DNA of 64,000 nucleotides from Lacibacter sediminis (GTDB lineage Bacteria > Bacteroidota > Bacteroidia > Chitinophagales > Chitinophagaceae). Positions 1 through 8,444 of this stretch are shown one piece after another; position 1 is the first letter of the stretch, and every line of letters begins with the position of its first letter. The position numbers and the translations under genes are program-made. The stretch is from contig NZ_CP060007.1 in the NCBI RefSeq assembly GCF_014168535.1, positions 1,116,001-1,180,000 on the forward strand, in the 5' to 3' direction. Under the pieces are notes generated by a model. It saw only the letters and a list, made by a program, of their open reading frames with translations. It made no database searches and was not told the DNA's origin.

Positions 1-2
1 AT

Positions 3-569
3 AACAAAGCTGATATTGCTGCTGCCCGTTTCTCATTCAACAAATGGAATTATGATTTTCATGTTGTAACAGGTTGGGTAAATAGACAGGCTTCAACAGG
101 CGCAGCATGGGCAGGCAGTATTAAAGAGAGTGGTATAAAAGGAGAGCTTCAATATTACTTCAACAGTAAATATGCAGATGATCGGTTGAATGTTGTGCTG
201 GAATGGAATCATATGTTTAAGAAAGGCTGGTATGCAAATTTCAGCTCGCTTTACAACAGCGGGGGTATTGATACGGTGGTGAATAACTTTGGCACTATTA
301 ATCTGAAATTGTCGCCGCAAAACCTGATGCCCACTAAATGGAATTTAATTGCAACTGCATCAAAAGAAATTACTCCGTTATTATCAGCTAATATGAGTGT
401 GCTCTTTACACCCGGCACCAACCTGCTCATTCTGCTCCCTTCTCTACGGTATAATCTTGCAACCAATCTCGATGTGGATCTTGTTGGGCAGAGTTTCTTT
501 TCTGAACTCAATAGCTCATTTCGTGCAGTGAGTACACGAGCCTTTTTACGAATGAAGTGGAGTTTTTAA
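3..569 (+). CDS. Outer-membrane beta-barrel protein, C-terminal part (5' end outside window)
   Basis: The reading frame is open from the window edge, so only the last 188 residues are visible. They show alternating polar/hydrophobic strands with many aromatics and end in KWSF, with a terminal Phe as in outer-membrane beta-barrels. The internal ATG at 186 lies mid-barrel and is unlikely to be the real start. I see no motif that names a substrate, so this could be a porin, a transporter barrel or an assembly protein. It converges with the next gene, and a long hairpin lies between them. Confidence 0.7.
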   Translation, partial: NKADIAAARFSFNKWNYDFHVVTGWVNRQASTGAAWAGSIKESGIKGELQYYFNSKYADDRLNVVLEWNHMFKKGWYANFSSLYNSGGIDTVVNNFGTINLKLSPQNLMPTKWNLIATASKEITPLLSANMSVLFTPGTNLLILLPSLRYNLATNLDVDLVGQSFFSELNSSFRAVSTRAFLRMKWSF

Positions 570-610
570 AGTTTTAGTTCAGAATTTATTTCATGAAGTA
601 CAGATATTGA

Positions 611-660
611 AAAGGCCGGTAATAGTTTCAAAAGTTAAATTGAAAATACTGCCGGCCTTT
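611..660. terminator. Bidirectional hairpin between convergent genes
   Basis: AAAGGCCGG at 611-619 pairs with CCGGCCTTT at 652-660. The AT-rich loop between them can pair further (AGTTTCA with TGAAAATACT). The arms end in A/T runs on both sides, so it could stop transcription from the barrel gene (+) and from the lipoprotein gene (-). Confidence 0.65.
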
Positions 661-686
661 ATTTACGCAGAATTGTTCCCGTAAGA

Positions 687-1319
687 CTATTTCTGACGCA
701 GGATATTATTTTTTACCATCTCGTTAATGATCAGTTTTCCATACTCATGTCCTAAACTTTCTGAGTTAGCAGGGTCAAATGATTTTGTTTGTACAGAATA
801 GATCAGGGATTGTGTACTCATATCATACATATTACTTTCCCAGAAATACTCAGTGTCAGTAACATAGTATCCTTGTTCATAGATCCGGTAATTGAGTGTG
901 CCATAATATCCCCAGAAGCGATTGTAATACATACCATAGGGCGAATAGTAAAGGCGTCCGGGTACATAGTTGCGTTCTTTTTGTTTATCGAGCAGCACAA
1001 TAGTGATCACTGCATCAACAGCACTTGCTTTTAATTTGTTAACCGCTTCGGTCTCGGTCATATTACTGAAAGCCTTTGGTCCGTATTCGCTTAATGAACC
1101 TACCGCATTGTAGCCTTTGTCTTTTAAATCGCCTACCAGGTGTGCCTCCATTTTCTCCTGCAGACTTCTGTCTGTATCACGGATCAATCCGAGTACAAGT
1201 ATTTTACTGTATTGTTTTGCTTCAACGTTTTGCGCCTTCCAGCTGCTCGTAATTTTTGTAGAGGTACATCCTGTGAGCAAAATAACAAGAAGTACTGCCA
1301 GCCATTTTATCTTTTTCAT
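687..1319 (-). CDS. Putative lipoprotein of unknown function
   Basis: This 210-residue protein starts with a short signal peptide and the lipobox LLTGC, so it should be a lipoprotein with Cys18 as first mature residue. The start fits a charged MKKIK followed by a hydrophobic stretch. Residues 30-110 resemble a small alpha/beta domain ending in VDAVITIVLLDKQ. The middle is very rich in Tyr (about residues 120-165). The general layout recalls DUF4136-type lipoproteins, like the one at 42841-43428, but I cannot assign the family firmly. It lies downstream of the Hsp20 gene on the same strand, 52 nt away, and may be co-transcribed with it. Confidence 0.75.
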   Translation of the reverse strand: MKKIKWLAVLLVILLTGCTSTKITSSWKAQNVEAKQYSKILVLGLIRDTDRSLQEKMEAHLVGDLKDKGYNAVGSLSEYGPKAFSNMTETEAVNKLKASAVDAVITIVLLDKQKERNYVPGRLYYSPYGMYYNRFWGYYGTLNYRIYEQGYYVTDTEYFWESNMYDMSTQSLIYSVQTKSFDPANSESLGHEYGKLIINEMVKNNILRQK

Positions 1320-1371
1320 AATTACCTGTTTTATTGTTTACAGATAATAATAGCAGGTGGTGAAAAAGAGA

Positions 1372-1818
1372 TCAGTAAACAACAATTCGTAGTGCTTCTG
1401 TTTTTACCGGAGCTGATTCTTTCGGAATATAAATATGCAGAAGACCTTCTTTATACGAAGCCGATGCCAATTCGGGGTTTACATTCTCAGGTAAAAGTAT
1501 ATGCCTGTCGAAACAATCATAATTGAACTCGTGCAAATGAAAGTTTTCAGTAATACAATCAACACTGCTTTTTACAAACAACGCAATAGATAAAACATGA
1601 TCTTTCACTGCAATTAAAAAATTCTCCCGTTTTACGCCGGGTATGGCTACCTCAATTGTAAAACTTTCCGTTCTGTCACGCACATTCACTAATGGCTGTA
1701 CAACGGTTCCTTCCCGGTGTAACTTCAGTTCTTCAGCCAAACGTTCAAGTTCAGGTAAAGGAGTATACTCTCCGGGATAGATGTAGTGTACGCTGCTTTT
1801 TGAAGAATAATGTTCCAT
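1372..1818 (-). CDS. Small heat-shock protein, Hsp20/alpha-crystallin family
   Basis: The protein has 148 residues, the usual size for this family. An alpha-crystallin domain spans about residues 48-148. It opens with the DRTESFTIEVAIPGVKRENF pattern typical of Hsp20 proteins and ends with the YKEGLLHIYIPK strand, equivalent to the family's conserved A-x-x-x-G-L-L motif. Such proteins are ATP-independent holdases that bind unfolding proteins in the cytoplasm. It sits in a minus-strand group with a phosphoribosyltransferase, a hydrolase and a DUF892 protein, a neighbourhood that suggests stress response. The 120-nt gap upstream may hold its own promoter. Confidence 0.88.
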   Translation of the reverse strand: MEHYSSKSSVHYIYPGEYTPLPELERLAEELKLHREGTVVQPLVNVRDRTESFTIEVAIPGVKRENFLIAVKDHVLSIALFVKSSVDCITENFHLHEFNYDCFDRHILLPENVNPELASASYKEGLLHIYIPKESAPVKTEALRIVVY

Positions 1819-1938
1819 AACTAAGATTTACAGGTTTGGTAATCGATTTTTTTCGCACCATCTTGTTTTCATAACGCAGGGAAAAGTTTCTTCAACAAGG
1901 GAGAGGTTATTGATTAATTTCTGGAATACTTACGTTGT

Positions 1939-2601
1939 TCAATAGAATTCTTCTTTTTGATGCAGGTTGTTGATATAGGTTTTCACGTCGTCATCCGTTA
2001 CCTGTTTAAAATCGTCGTAAAAAGCACCTACGCCATAGAACTCTTCTGCTATCAGTAAACAAATGAATTCATCTGCTTCTTTTGCTAGTTTTTTATACGC
2101 TTCTGCAGAAGTAACCGGAACGGCTATAATTATTTTTTCGGGCTCTTCTTTACGTATCACCTTCACAGTGGCAAGCATGGTGTTACCTGTGGCAATACCA
2201 TCGTCCACAATAATGACTGTTTTGCCTTTCAATGGAAGAACAGGGCGGTCGCCCATAAATTTCTGCTGCATGTCTTTTAATTTTTCCTGTACACGCTTTA
2301 CTTCCTTTTGAATATATACTTCTGTTACATCATCATGTGGTATTATAAAGTAATCTGTAAGACTGGCAGCACCAATGGCATATTCTCTATTGATGGGATG
2401 GCCGATCTTTTTCGTGAGCACCAGTTGCATGGGGAAATTTAATTCACTGGCAACTGTATATGCAACAGGCACACCACCTCTTGGAACGGCAAGTACTACG
2501 CATGGGTCTATCACATACTTCTTCAGTTTGAATGCTAACTGCAAACCCGCATCAATTCTGTCTTTGAATGTCATGGTTCTTTCATTTAACTGTTTATGCA
2601 T
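1939..2601 (-). CDS. Phosphoribosyltransferase domain protein (type I PRTase fold)
   Basis: This 220-residue protein carries the PRPP-binding loop VIIVDDGIATGNTM at about residues 127-141, with the two acidic residues followed by the TGNT phosphate loop. An N-terminal AVPRGGVPVAY segment is typical of stress-associated PRTases of unknown substrate. It lacks features of named purine or pyrimidine salvage enzymes, so the base substrate is unknown. Its first codons overlap the stop of the upstream alpha/beta hydrolase gene by 8 nt, indicating translational coupling. In other bacteria these two domains occur as a single fused protein (family knowledge), for example in stress regulons, so the pair probably works together. 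Confidence 0.85.
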   Translation of the reverse strand: MHKQLNERTMTFKDRIDAGLQLAFKLKKYVIDPCVVLAVPRGGVPVAYTVASELNFPMQLVLTKKIGHPINREYAIGAASLTDYFIIPHDDVTEVYIQKEVKRVQEKLKDMQQKFMGDRPVLPLKGKTVIIVDDGIATGNTMLATVKVIRKEEPEKIIIAVPVTSAEAYKKLAKEADEFICLLIAEEFYGVGAFYDDFKQVTDDDVKTYINNLHQKEEFY

Positions 2602-3247
2602 TCACAGGCTGCAGATATTTCTGAAACCATTTTGCTGCAAGCTTTTCTACAATTTCCATTTTACCTTCTTCTTCAAACAAATGCGTGGCGCCTTCTACAA
2701 TATCGAGGCGTTTAACACAAGTAAGCTGTTCGAATGCCTGGCGGTTCAGCTCTAGTACAACAACATCCTCTCCACCTACAAGAAGTAAAGTAGGGGCAGT
2801 TACTTTATGTAATTCATCATTTGCCAGATCTGGCCTGCCACCTCTCGATACCACTGCTGCTATTTCAGGTAAGTGTGCTGCAGCCTGCAATGCAGAGGCA
2901 GCACCTGTACTTGCACCAAAATAGCCAATGCTGCAACCCAATGCAGCCGGATGTTTTTCCAGCCATTTTGTAACGTTATACAGGCGCTGTGTAAGCAGGC
3001 GTATATCGAAACGGTTTTGGTAACGCCTGTCTTCTTCAATGGTAAGTAAATCGAACAGCAAGGTTCCGAAATTCTGTTCGTGCAGGTAGGCAGCCACCCT
3101 ACGGTTACGTGGGCTGTGACGGCTGCTTCCGCTGCCATGTGAAAAAATGACAATGCCCTCTGCATTTAACGGAACAATCAACTCGCCCTGCAGCACAACG
3201 GTGCCAAGTGGTATATCTGTTTCACTGTTAAACCGGAAATTCATCAT
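2594..3247 (-). CDS. Alpha/beta hydrolase, dienelactone-hydrolase-like
   Basis: The protein has 217 residues and no signal peptide, so it is cytoplasmic. The oxyanion region IVIFSHGSGSSRHSPRN comes at about residues 32-48. The nucleophile elbow GYFGASTGAA (G-x-S-x-G, Ser about 109) follows, then an acidic residue in LLLVGGEDVVV and a C-terminal GATHLFEE histidine. This is a complete Ser-Asp-His triad for the dienelactone-hydrolase/BAAT-like branch. The substrate is unknown. It overlaps the following phosphoribosyltransferase gene by 8 nt and starts 13 nt after the DUF892 gene, so the three form one operon. Confidence 0.85.
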   Translation of the reverse strand: MMNFRFNSETDIPLGTVVLQGELIVPLNAEGIVIFSHGSGSSRHSPRNRRVAAYLHEQNFGTLLFDLLTIEEDRRYQNRFDIRLLTQRLYNVTKWLEKHPAALGCSIGYFGASTGAASALQAAAHLPEIAAVVSRGGRPDLANDELHKVTAPTLLLVGGEDVVVLELNRQAFEQLTCVKRLDIVEGATHLFEEEGKMEIVEKLAAKWFQKYLQPVNA

Positions 3248-3260
3248 TGCTTTGTTTTTC

Positions 3261-3782
3261 TTATGGTATAAGAATCGGCGCTTTTGCTCTGATGTTGATT
3301 TCGTACTCAGCCAATTGAGTTAAGCGGTCATCAATTTGTTTTTCATGCACTTCAGCTTCGTGGAAAAACGCAGCAGCTTTTTCCATACCCAATACATTGG
3401 CAAAGGCAGCCGCAGTTCCATATGCACTGATTTTGAAATGATTGATCATCTGTATGCTGGCAAGCAAACAGGCGTCTGTTACTTCTGTATCAGTACACAT
3501 CACCAGCGTTTCATTTGTGTCATCAATATATGCTTTCATAATGCGGTTTGTCAGGCTCAATGAAATAAGCCGTTCTGCATTTACAAACTCTTCGAGGTTA
3601 GCAAGGTGTAACCCAATATCATCCCGGTACTTTTGCAAAACCGTTTTCAGTTTAACCGAACCGGCCTTATTGATCCATTGCGGTAACGCATTATTCAACT
3701 GAACTTCGGCACTTGAAAATTTGCTTGCTTCATAGTCAAGCAGGTTGTGTAGTGTTGTAATACTTGTAAGTTCCTGTTTCAT
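3261..3782 (-). CDS. Ferritin-like DUF892 (YciE-type) protein
   Basis: This 173-residue, wholly helical protein fits the YciE/DUF892 family, a ferritin-like four-helix fold with a di-iron site. Visible family features are the opening LHNLLDYEASKFSSAE, an internal HLANLEEFVNAE helix, and the C-terminal FFHEAEVHEKQIDDRLTQLA helix, which carries Glu and His residues suitable as metal ligands. The family is linked to stress conditions, but its reaction is unproven. It is the first gene of the minus-strand group with the hydrolase and the phosphoribosyltransferase. The 205-nt upstream region is shared with the divergent small membrane protein and should hold both promoters. Confidence 0.85.
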   Translation of the reverse strand: MKQELTSITTLHNLLDYEASKFSSAEVQLNNALPQWINKAGSVKLKTVLQKYRDDIGLHLANLEEFVNAERLISLSLTNRIMKAYIDDTNETLVMCTDTEVTDACLLASIQMINHFKISAYGTAAAFANVLGMEKAAAFFHEAEVHEKQIDDRLTQLAEYEINIRAKAPILIP

Positions 3783-3987
3783 AACATACTATTTTGGTTA
3801 TCGAATGTATTGTTTTACAAAGGCGTTTCCTATGATGCCTGTCATACATCTGCTGCTTGTAACTCATTGGTTTTTGTATAGAATTGAACTTCATTTGGAA
3901 TGAAGATTGCAGTTATGTGTAACAGGAAACTATATAGCAGCTGCAGCAAAAACCGTACTGCTGTTTTGCTCACATAAAACATATGTC

Positions 3988-4374
3988 ATGAAACTGTTTT
4001 TATTTCTGCTCACAGCATTTGTGGCTCTTACAGCTATCGTGTGCGGTGCATTACTTATGAGTTATCCCGATGGTTCGCTGTTCAGTATGTCAACCTTGTT
4101 GCTCAAGGGCACACCGTTCAGTAATTTCTTTGTGCCGGGTTTTATCCTTTGCATTGTAGTAGGCGGCACAAATCTCGTAGCTGTTTTTCTTAATATGCAA
4201 ACGCATCCGCAACGTTACAATTGGAGTATTGGCGGTGCTGTTATGCTTATTGGTTGGGTGGTTGTGCAAATGCTGCTCATTTCGGTGTTGCATTGGTTAC
4301 AGTTTGTATATCTCGGTATTGGCGGCATGATGCTGTTGCTGAGCTGGCAACTGAAAGGGAAATGGGCGGTGTGA
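3988..4374 (+). CDS. Small membrane protein, four predicted TM helices
   Basis: The 128-residue protein is nearly all hydrophobic. Four membrane helices lie at about residues 1-25, 48-70, 80-104 and 106-124. I chose the ATG at 3988, which begins MKLFLFLLTAF directly at the first helix, because an upstream in-frame extension would add a non-hydrophobic N-terminus with no start support. No catalytic motif is seen and the family is not recognised. It is convergent with the Mla operon, with a 20-nt gap and no obvious terminator. Confidence 0.7.
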   Translation: MKLFLFLLTAFVALTAIVCGALLMSYPDGSLFSMSTLLLKGTPFSNFFVPGFILCIVVGGTNLVAVFLNMQTHPQRYNWSIGGAVMLIGWVVVQMLLISVLHWLQFVYLGIGGMMLLLSWQLKGKWAV

Positions 4375-4394
4375 AAAATTCATGCATCCAGTCG

Positions 4395-5387
4395 TCAATT
4401 CTTCTTCTCCAACTCCTTCTTCTGCTTCTCCAATCTCCTGAAATAACCCCTGAACAGGAAATTACTTTTCAACGCCTCCATATTTTGGTTAAATCCATCG
4501 GTTCCTTTTTCAATATTCTGCAAGCTGTTGTTCAGCTTTTGTACCAGCAACGAATCTCTGAGTAAACTATGGATGGTGCCGGTGCCATTGTTCACATCGT
4601 TTTTAACAGAAAGGGTAAATGCATGCAAATCGGTTGCCAGTGAATCGGCATTACTGCCCACCAGTTTTATTTTTTCAATGGCTTCATTCAAGTTGTAAGC
4701 AATGGCTGTATCGGTAATGATTTTTCCCAACGATCCTTTTCCTTGTTTTACATCTGCAATAATAGTTTGCAGATCTTTCACCATCAGATCGGCTTTTACC
4801 GTTGCTGAACGAATGTTGTTGACTGATGCAAGAATGTTTTTCGGCAACGTTTGGTTATCGAGTACCTGCCACAAGACTTTACTGTTGTTGATGCGTTGCA
4901 CGGTAGTTTTCAGATCTTCTGAAATGACAGCTACGTTCTGGTTGGTGCGGTTCAAAAGCTCCAGCATCTCATCGGTGCTTATGATTTTTTTTGTGCGTAA
5001 TATATCGCCACTTACGGCAAAGGCTGATCCGTCTTTCGAAGGTGTGATCTGCAGTAATTTATTTCCCATCAATCCATCGGTTGATATACTCACAAGGTCA
5101 TTCGCCCGTATAAATTGTTTCATCTCTTCTTCAATTAACATGGTTACTTCAATGGATGTATCATTGATGATGGCTACTTTTTTAACTGTACCTACCTGTA
5201 TGCCTGCATAACGGATATTGTTGCCGGGTGTTAAACCCTGCACATGTTCAAACCTTGCCTTCAATACATAGTTTTTGCTGAAGAGATTACTGTCTTTGCC
5301 GATCATATACAAACCCAGGATAAGCAAGAACAACCCGGCAAACATGAAAATGCCCAGTTTGATGTTATTTATTGTTTGCTTTGCCAT
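4395..5387 (-). CDS. mlaD: MCE-domain lipid-binding protein (MlaD family)
   Basis: The 330-residue protein has one N-terminal membrane helix (about residues 10-28), followed by an MCE domain (about 38-120) with the family's PGNNIRYAGIQVGTVKKV motif. A long helical, coiled-coil-prone tail runs to the end. MCE proteins form periplasmic hexamers that ferry phospholipids between the inner and outer membranes. It is the last gene of a three-gene operon with the permease and ATPase, and its start overlaps the ATPase gene by 19 nt. The helical C-terminus is much longer than in E. coli MlaD, as is common for Bacteroidota members. Confidence 0.9.
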   Translation of the reverse strand: MAKQTINNIKLGIFMFAGLFLLILGLYMIGKDSNLFSKNYVLKARFEHVQGLTPGNNIRYAGIQVGTVKKVAIINDTSIEVTMLIEEEMKQFIRANDLVSISTDGLMGNKLLQITPSKDGSAFAVSGDILRTKKIISTDEMLELLNRTNQNVAVISEDLKTTVQRINNSKVLWQVLDNQTLPKNILASVNNIRSATVKADLMVKDLQTIIADVKQGKGSLGKIITDTAIAYNLNEAIEKIKLVGSNADSLATDLHAFTLSVKNDVNNGTGTIHSLLRDSLLVQKLNNSLQNIEKGTDGFNQNMEALKSNFLFRGYFRRLEKQKKELEKKN

Positions 5388-6163
5388 TGTTCAAAAAAAT
5401 GTTTTACTTGTGGATCATTATTTTGTTCCAGTTCCCGATAAGTTCCTTGTACATAACATTTGCCATCAATCAACATTACTATGCGGTCGGCTGTCATGCG
5501 GATGCAATTCATGTCGTGCGAAATAATGATAGCCGATGTATTATATTTCTCGCCCATCTCCAGCATCAATTCGCTTATTTCTTTGGCAGTGATGGGATCA
5601 AGTCCTGTTGTAGGTTCATCGTACAACATGATCTCCGGATCAAGAATCAACGTTCTTGCCAGTGCAATGCGTTTACGCATACCACCCGAAAGTTCCGAGG
5701 GCATCATATCAACAGTATGTGCAAGACCAACATTGGTTAATACATCCATTACTTTATCATTTGTTTCAGCTGCTGTTAGTTTGATCCAATGTCTTCGTAA
5801 CGGGAACTCCAGATTTTCACGTACCGTCATTGAATCATACAATGCATTGCTTTGAAACAGGAAGCCCACTTTTGCACGCAGCACATCCAGTTCTTTGCTG
5901 TTGAGTGAAATCACATCGTCATTCAATACGGTTATTTCACCTGCATCCTGTTCCAGCAAACCAATAATACATTTAATAAGTACCGATTTTCCGGAACCGG
6001 ATTTACCCAGCACCACTACGTTTTCACCTTTGTACACTTCCAGGTTAAAATCTTTTAATACTTCATTGCTGCCAAATGATTTATACAAATGCCTCACGGA
6101 AATAACCGGATCATGATTTTCTTTCGTTGAAACATCCTGTTGTATCGTTTGCTCCTGTAACAT
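5369..6163 (-). CDS. mlaF: ABC transporter ATPase (MlaF family)
   Basis: This 264-residue ATPase has Walker A GKSGSGKS at residues 53-60, the ABC signature LSGGMRKR near residue 158 and Walker B IMLYDEPTTGLDP near 175, followed by the switch histidine in IIISHD. The LSGGMRKR form of the signature is characteristic of the Mla/TTG2A lipid-transport branch. The protein should energise the MlaE-type permease encoded 7 nt upstream and act on the inner face of the inner membrane. The N-terminal 20 residues before the ABC core are slightly longer than in E. coli MlaF. Confidence 0.92.
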   Translation of the reverse strand: MLQEQTIQQDVSTKENHDPVISVRHLYKSFGSNEVLKDFNLEVYKGENVVVLGKSGSGKSVLIKCIIGLLEQDAGEITVLNDDVISLNSKELDVLRAKVGFLFQSNALYDSMTVRENLEFPLRRHWIKLTAAETNDKVMDVLTNVGLAHTVDMMPSELSGGMRKRIALARTLILDPEIMLYDEPTTGLDPITAKEISELMLEMGEKYNTSAIIISHDMNCIRMTADRIVMLIDGKCYVQGTYRELEQNNDPQVKHFFEQWQSKQ

Positions 6164-6170
6164 TGTTTCT

Positions 6171-6935
6171 TCAGTTTAAACCAAACAGATCGGTGATTTG
6201 CACAGCCAGCAGATCAATGATAAATACCGCTACTGAGCTTACCACCACTGCCGAGTTAGCAGCCCGTCCTACACCTTCGGTTCCTTTTTGTGCATGATAA
6301 CCTTTGTAGCAACCGATCATGCCAATGGCAAATCCAAAAAAGTACGATTTAATAAAAGCAGGCATCACATCACTGAAAGCCAATCCATCAAACACCATTT
6401 TAAAAAACAATTGAAAACTGGTGACGCCTTTAATGTTTACACCAATGTAAGAACCGTATAATGCAATGGCATCACCTGCAATAACAAGTAATGGTAACAT
6501 GAAGGTTGATGCAAGCACTCTTGTAACAACTAAATATTTGTAAGGATTGGTGCCGCTTACTTCCATCGCATCTATTTGTTCAGTTACTTTCATGCTGCCC
6601 AGCTCGGCACCAATGCTACTGCCGATCTTGCCTGCAAAAATCAATGCAGTAATAACAGGTCCGATTTCTCTCACAATTGCAATACCCACCATTTCCGGCA
6701 GTTCTGTTGCAACGCCATAATCGAGCAGGGCAGGACGAAGTTGCATGGTAAGTACAAGCCCCATAATAAAACCTGTAAGACCAACAAGTGGAAATGATTT
6801 GTACCCGATCATGTAACACTGGCGAACAAATTCACTGAATTCGAAACGGGCTTGCATAGTTTGCCCGATAAACCGAAAGGAAAAGCGGCCAAGCAGACCG
6901 GTTTCGACGAGTATTTTTTTGATGCTGGCAAACAT
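6171..6935 (-). CDS. mlaE: ABC transporter permease (MlaE family)
   Basis: The protein has 254 residues, the standard length for MlaE. It has five or six membrane segments and the conserved family motifs: the FIGQTMQARFEF region near the N-terminus, VREIGPVITALIFAGKIGSS in the middle, and EQIDAMEVSGTNP just after it. It forms the membrane channel of the Mla phospholipid transporter. It is the first gene of the permease-ATPase-MCE operon. A gap of 110 nt separates it from the ROK gene on the same strand, so it probably has its own promoter. Confidence 0.92.
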   Translation of the reverse strand: MFASIKKILVETGLLGRFSFRFIGQTMQARFEFSEFVRQCYMIGYKSFPLVGLTGFIMGLVLTMQLRPALLDYGVATELPEMVGIAIVREIGPVITALIFAGKIGSSIGAELGSMKVTEQIDAMEVSGTNPYKYLVVTRVLASTFMLPLLVIAGDAIALYGSYIGVNIKGVTSFQLFFKMVFDGLAFSDVMPAFIKSYFFGFAIGMIGCYKGYHAQKGTEGVGRAANSAVVVSSVAVFIIDLLAVQITDLFGLN

Positions 6936-7045
6936 GACTGATTGAAATCAATACCAAATGTTGATAATAATCAGTTGCTGCGAAATGAAGACAGTCAGCC
7001 TTACCTGTGATGCATATCAGAAGTAAAGCTGATTTAGAACGATCA

Positions 7046-8275
7046 CTAGATAGAAAGAATTTTATTCCGTGCTATTAAACAACTACCCATTACACCGGCT
7101 TTTTCACCAAGCTTTGAAAGTTTTAATTGTGTATCGCTATTCACCAGGCTCAAGGAATATTTATTTAAAGCACTTCGGATGGGTAAGCGGAGATAATCGC
7201 CTGTTTCAGATAACGTACCACCAAGAATCAGTAACTCAGGATTAAAGATGTTTATGAGCATGGCTAAACCTCGTCCGATTTTTTCACCAATATCGGCCAG
7301 CAGTTCAATGCTCAGCATATCTTCATGGTTTGCTGCGTGAATGATATCAAGTAATGTAATATCATCGATCTGTTTATTTTTACGTAACGCATTTGAAGTA
7401 GAACCTTGTGCAATCTTTTCTTTGAAGTTGCGTATCAATGAAGCGCCCGATGCTTCTGTTTCGAGGCAACCTTTTTTCCCGCAATAGCAAATGATCTGGT
7501 TATCAAAAAAAGGGATGTGTCCAAACTCACCACTAAAGCCCGACTTACCGTAATACACTTTTCCATCAATTAAAATACCAAGACCAATACCGTAATCCAT
7601 ATTTACAAACAGTACATTTTTTTCATTGTGTACTTCCCCGCAACAAAATTCACCATAGGCCATTGCTTTGGAATCATTTTCAAGAAATGTTTGTATGCCG
7701 ATCTCCCGTTGAATAATAATGGAGAGCGGTTCCTCCTGGAAATGAAAGTAACTGTAGCTGTAACCGGTAGTATTGCTGATGCGGCCTGAAAGGTTAATAC
7801 CAATACTCAGCACCTTTGTTTCATCAACCGGTAAATCTGCAATGAATCCTTTTATTATTTCAAGCAGTTGATTTAGCGATTCCTGTGTATTCTCTAATTT
7901 ATACGGAACCTTCTCCGTCATAGTTACCAATTGCTTCTTAAAATCGAGCAAGCCCAAATTGATATAATACCGTTTCACATCAACCCCAACAAAAAAACAG
8001 GCGTCAGATACTAGTCCATACATGCTGGCCCTTCGTCCGCCGGTTGAATCAACTTTACCATAATCTTTCACCAGCCCATCTTCAATTAATTCGTTCACCA
8101 GGCTGGTGGTTTTGGGCACGCTGATATTTAGTTCCCTGCTTAATTCGGTGATAGTAGTATTGCCGCCCTGATCGAGAAAGTTGATCAACGAGCGTTTGAG
8201 TGCTTTGTTTTTATATGCAACCCCTGAGGCATTTTCATCGCTGAAAACCTCAAAAATCTGATGCTGTTCCGCCAT
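7046..8275 (-). CDS. ROK-family transcriptional regulator
   Basis: This 409-residue protein has an N-terminal winged-helix DNA-binding domain (about residues 25-85, with TITELSRELNISVPKTTSL as the recognition region). The ROK sugar-kinase-like domain follows. A zinc-site motif CYCGKKGCLE (CxCGxxGCxE) lies at about residues 262-271, preceded by the GEFGHI segment. ROK regulators of the NagC/XylR type usually repress sugar genes and are released by a sugar or sugar phosphate. It is transcribed divergently from the epimerase gene, and the 169-nt gap contains paired repeats around a -7-like box. Control of the adjacent amino-sugar region, and probably of itself, is therefore the natural inference. 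Confidence 0.9.
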   Translation of the reverse strand: MAEQHQIFEVFSDENASGVAYKNKALKRSLINFLDQGGNTTITELSRELNISVPKTTSLVNELIEDGLVKDYGKVDSTGGRRASMYGLVSDACFFVGVDVKRYYINLGLLDFKKQLVTMTEKVPYKLENTQESLNQLLEIIKGFIADLPVDETKVLSIGINLSGRISNTTGYSYSYFHFQEEPLSIIIQREIGIQTFLENDSKAMAYGEFCCGEVHNEKNVLFVNMDYGIGLGILIDGKVYYGKSGFSGEFGHIPFFDNQIICYCGKKGCLETEASGASLIRNFKEKIAQGSTSNALRKNKQIDDITLLDIIHAANHEDMLSIELLADIGEKIGRGLAMLINIFNPELLILGGTLSETGDYLRLPIRSALNKYSLSLVNSDTQLKLSKLGEKAGVMGSCLIARNKILSI

Positions 8276-8335
8276 TCAAGTAGTTTATTTCAAAAAAGTG
8301 TAAGCTAATGTAGGAGCTTTTAAAGAGATAGGGCT

Positions 8336-8396
8336 GGAAATTTCTTAGTAAATAAAAAAATTAATTAAGTTTGCGCTAATAAGTAAATAAATTTCC
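8336..8396. promoter_or_regulatory. Promoter with flanking repeats between ROK and epimerase genes
   Basis: A perfect Bacteroidota-type -7 box TAAGTTTG (TAnnTTTG) lies at 8366-8373 on the plus strand, 72 nt before the epimerase ATG. No convincing -33 TTG is seen. Around it are a direct repeat AGTAAATAAA (8347-8356 and 8382-8391) and an inverted pair GGAAATTT (8336-8343) / AAATTTCC (8389-8396). Paired repeats flanking a promoter next to a ROK gene suggest operator sites. This is inference from position and symmetry. Confidence 0.5.
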
Positions 8397-8444
8397 TAAA
8401 TTCGGTTTTCAAACAACTAAATCCTTACAAACTAAGGACGAACT

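Noticed and set aside
1140..1526. 128-residue plus-strand frame over the lipoprotein and Hsp20 genes
   Set aside because: It runs antisense across two well-supported genes and has a Cys- and Tyr-rich sequence without any motif; it is a shadow.
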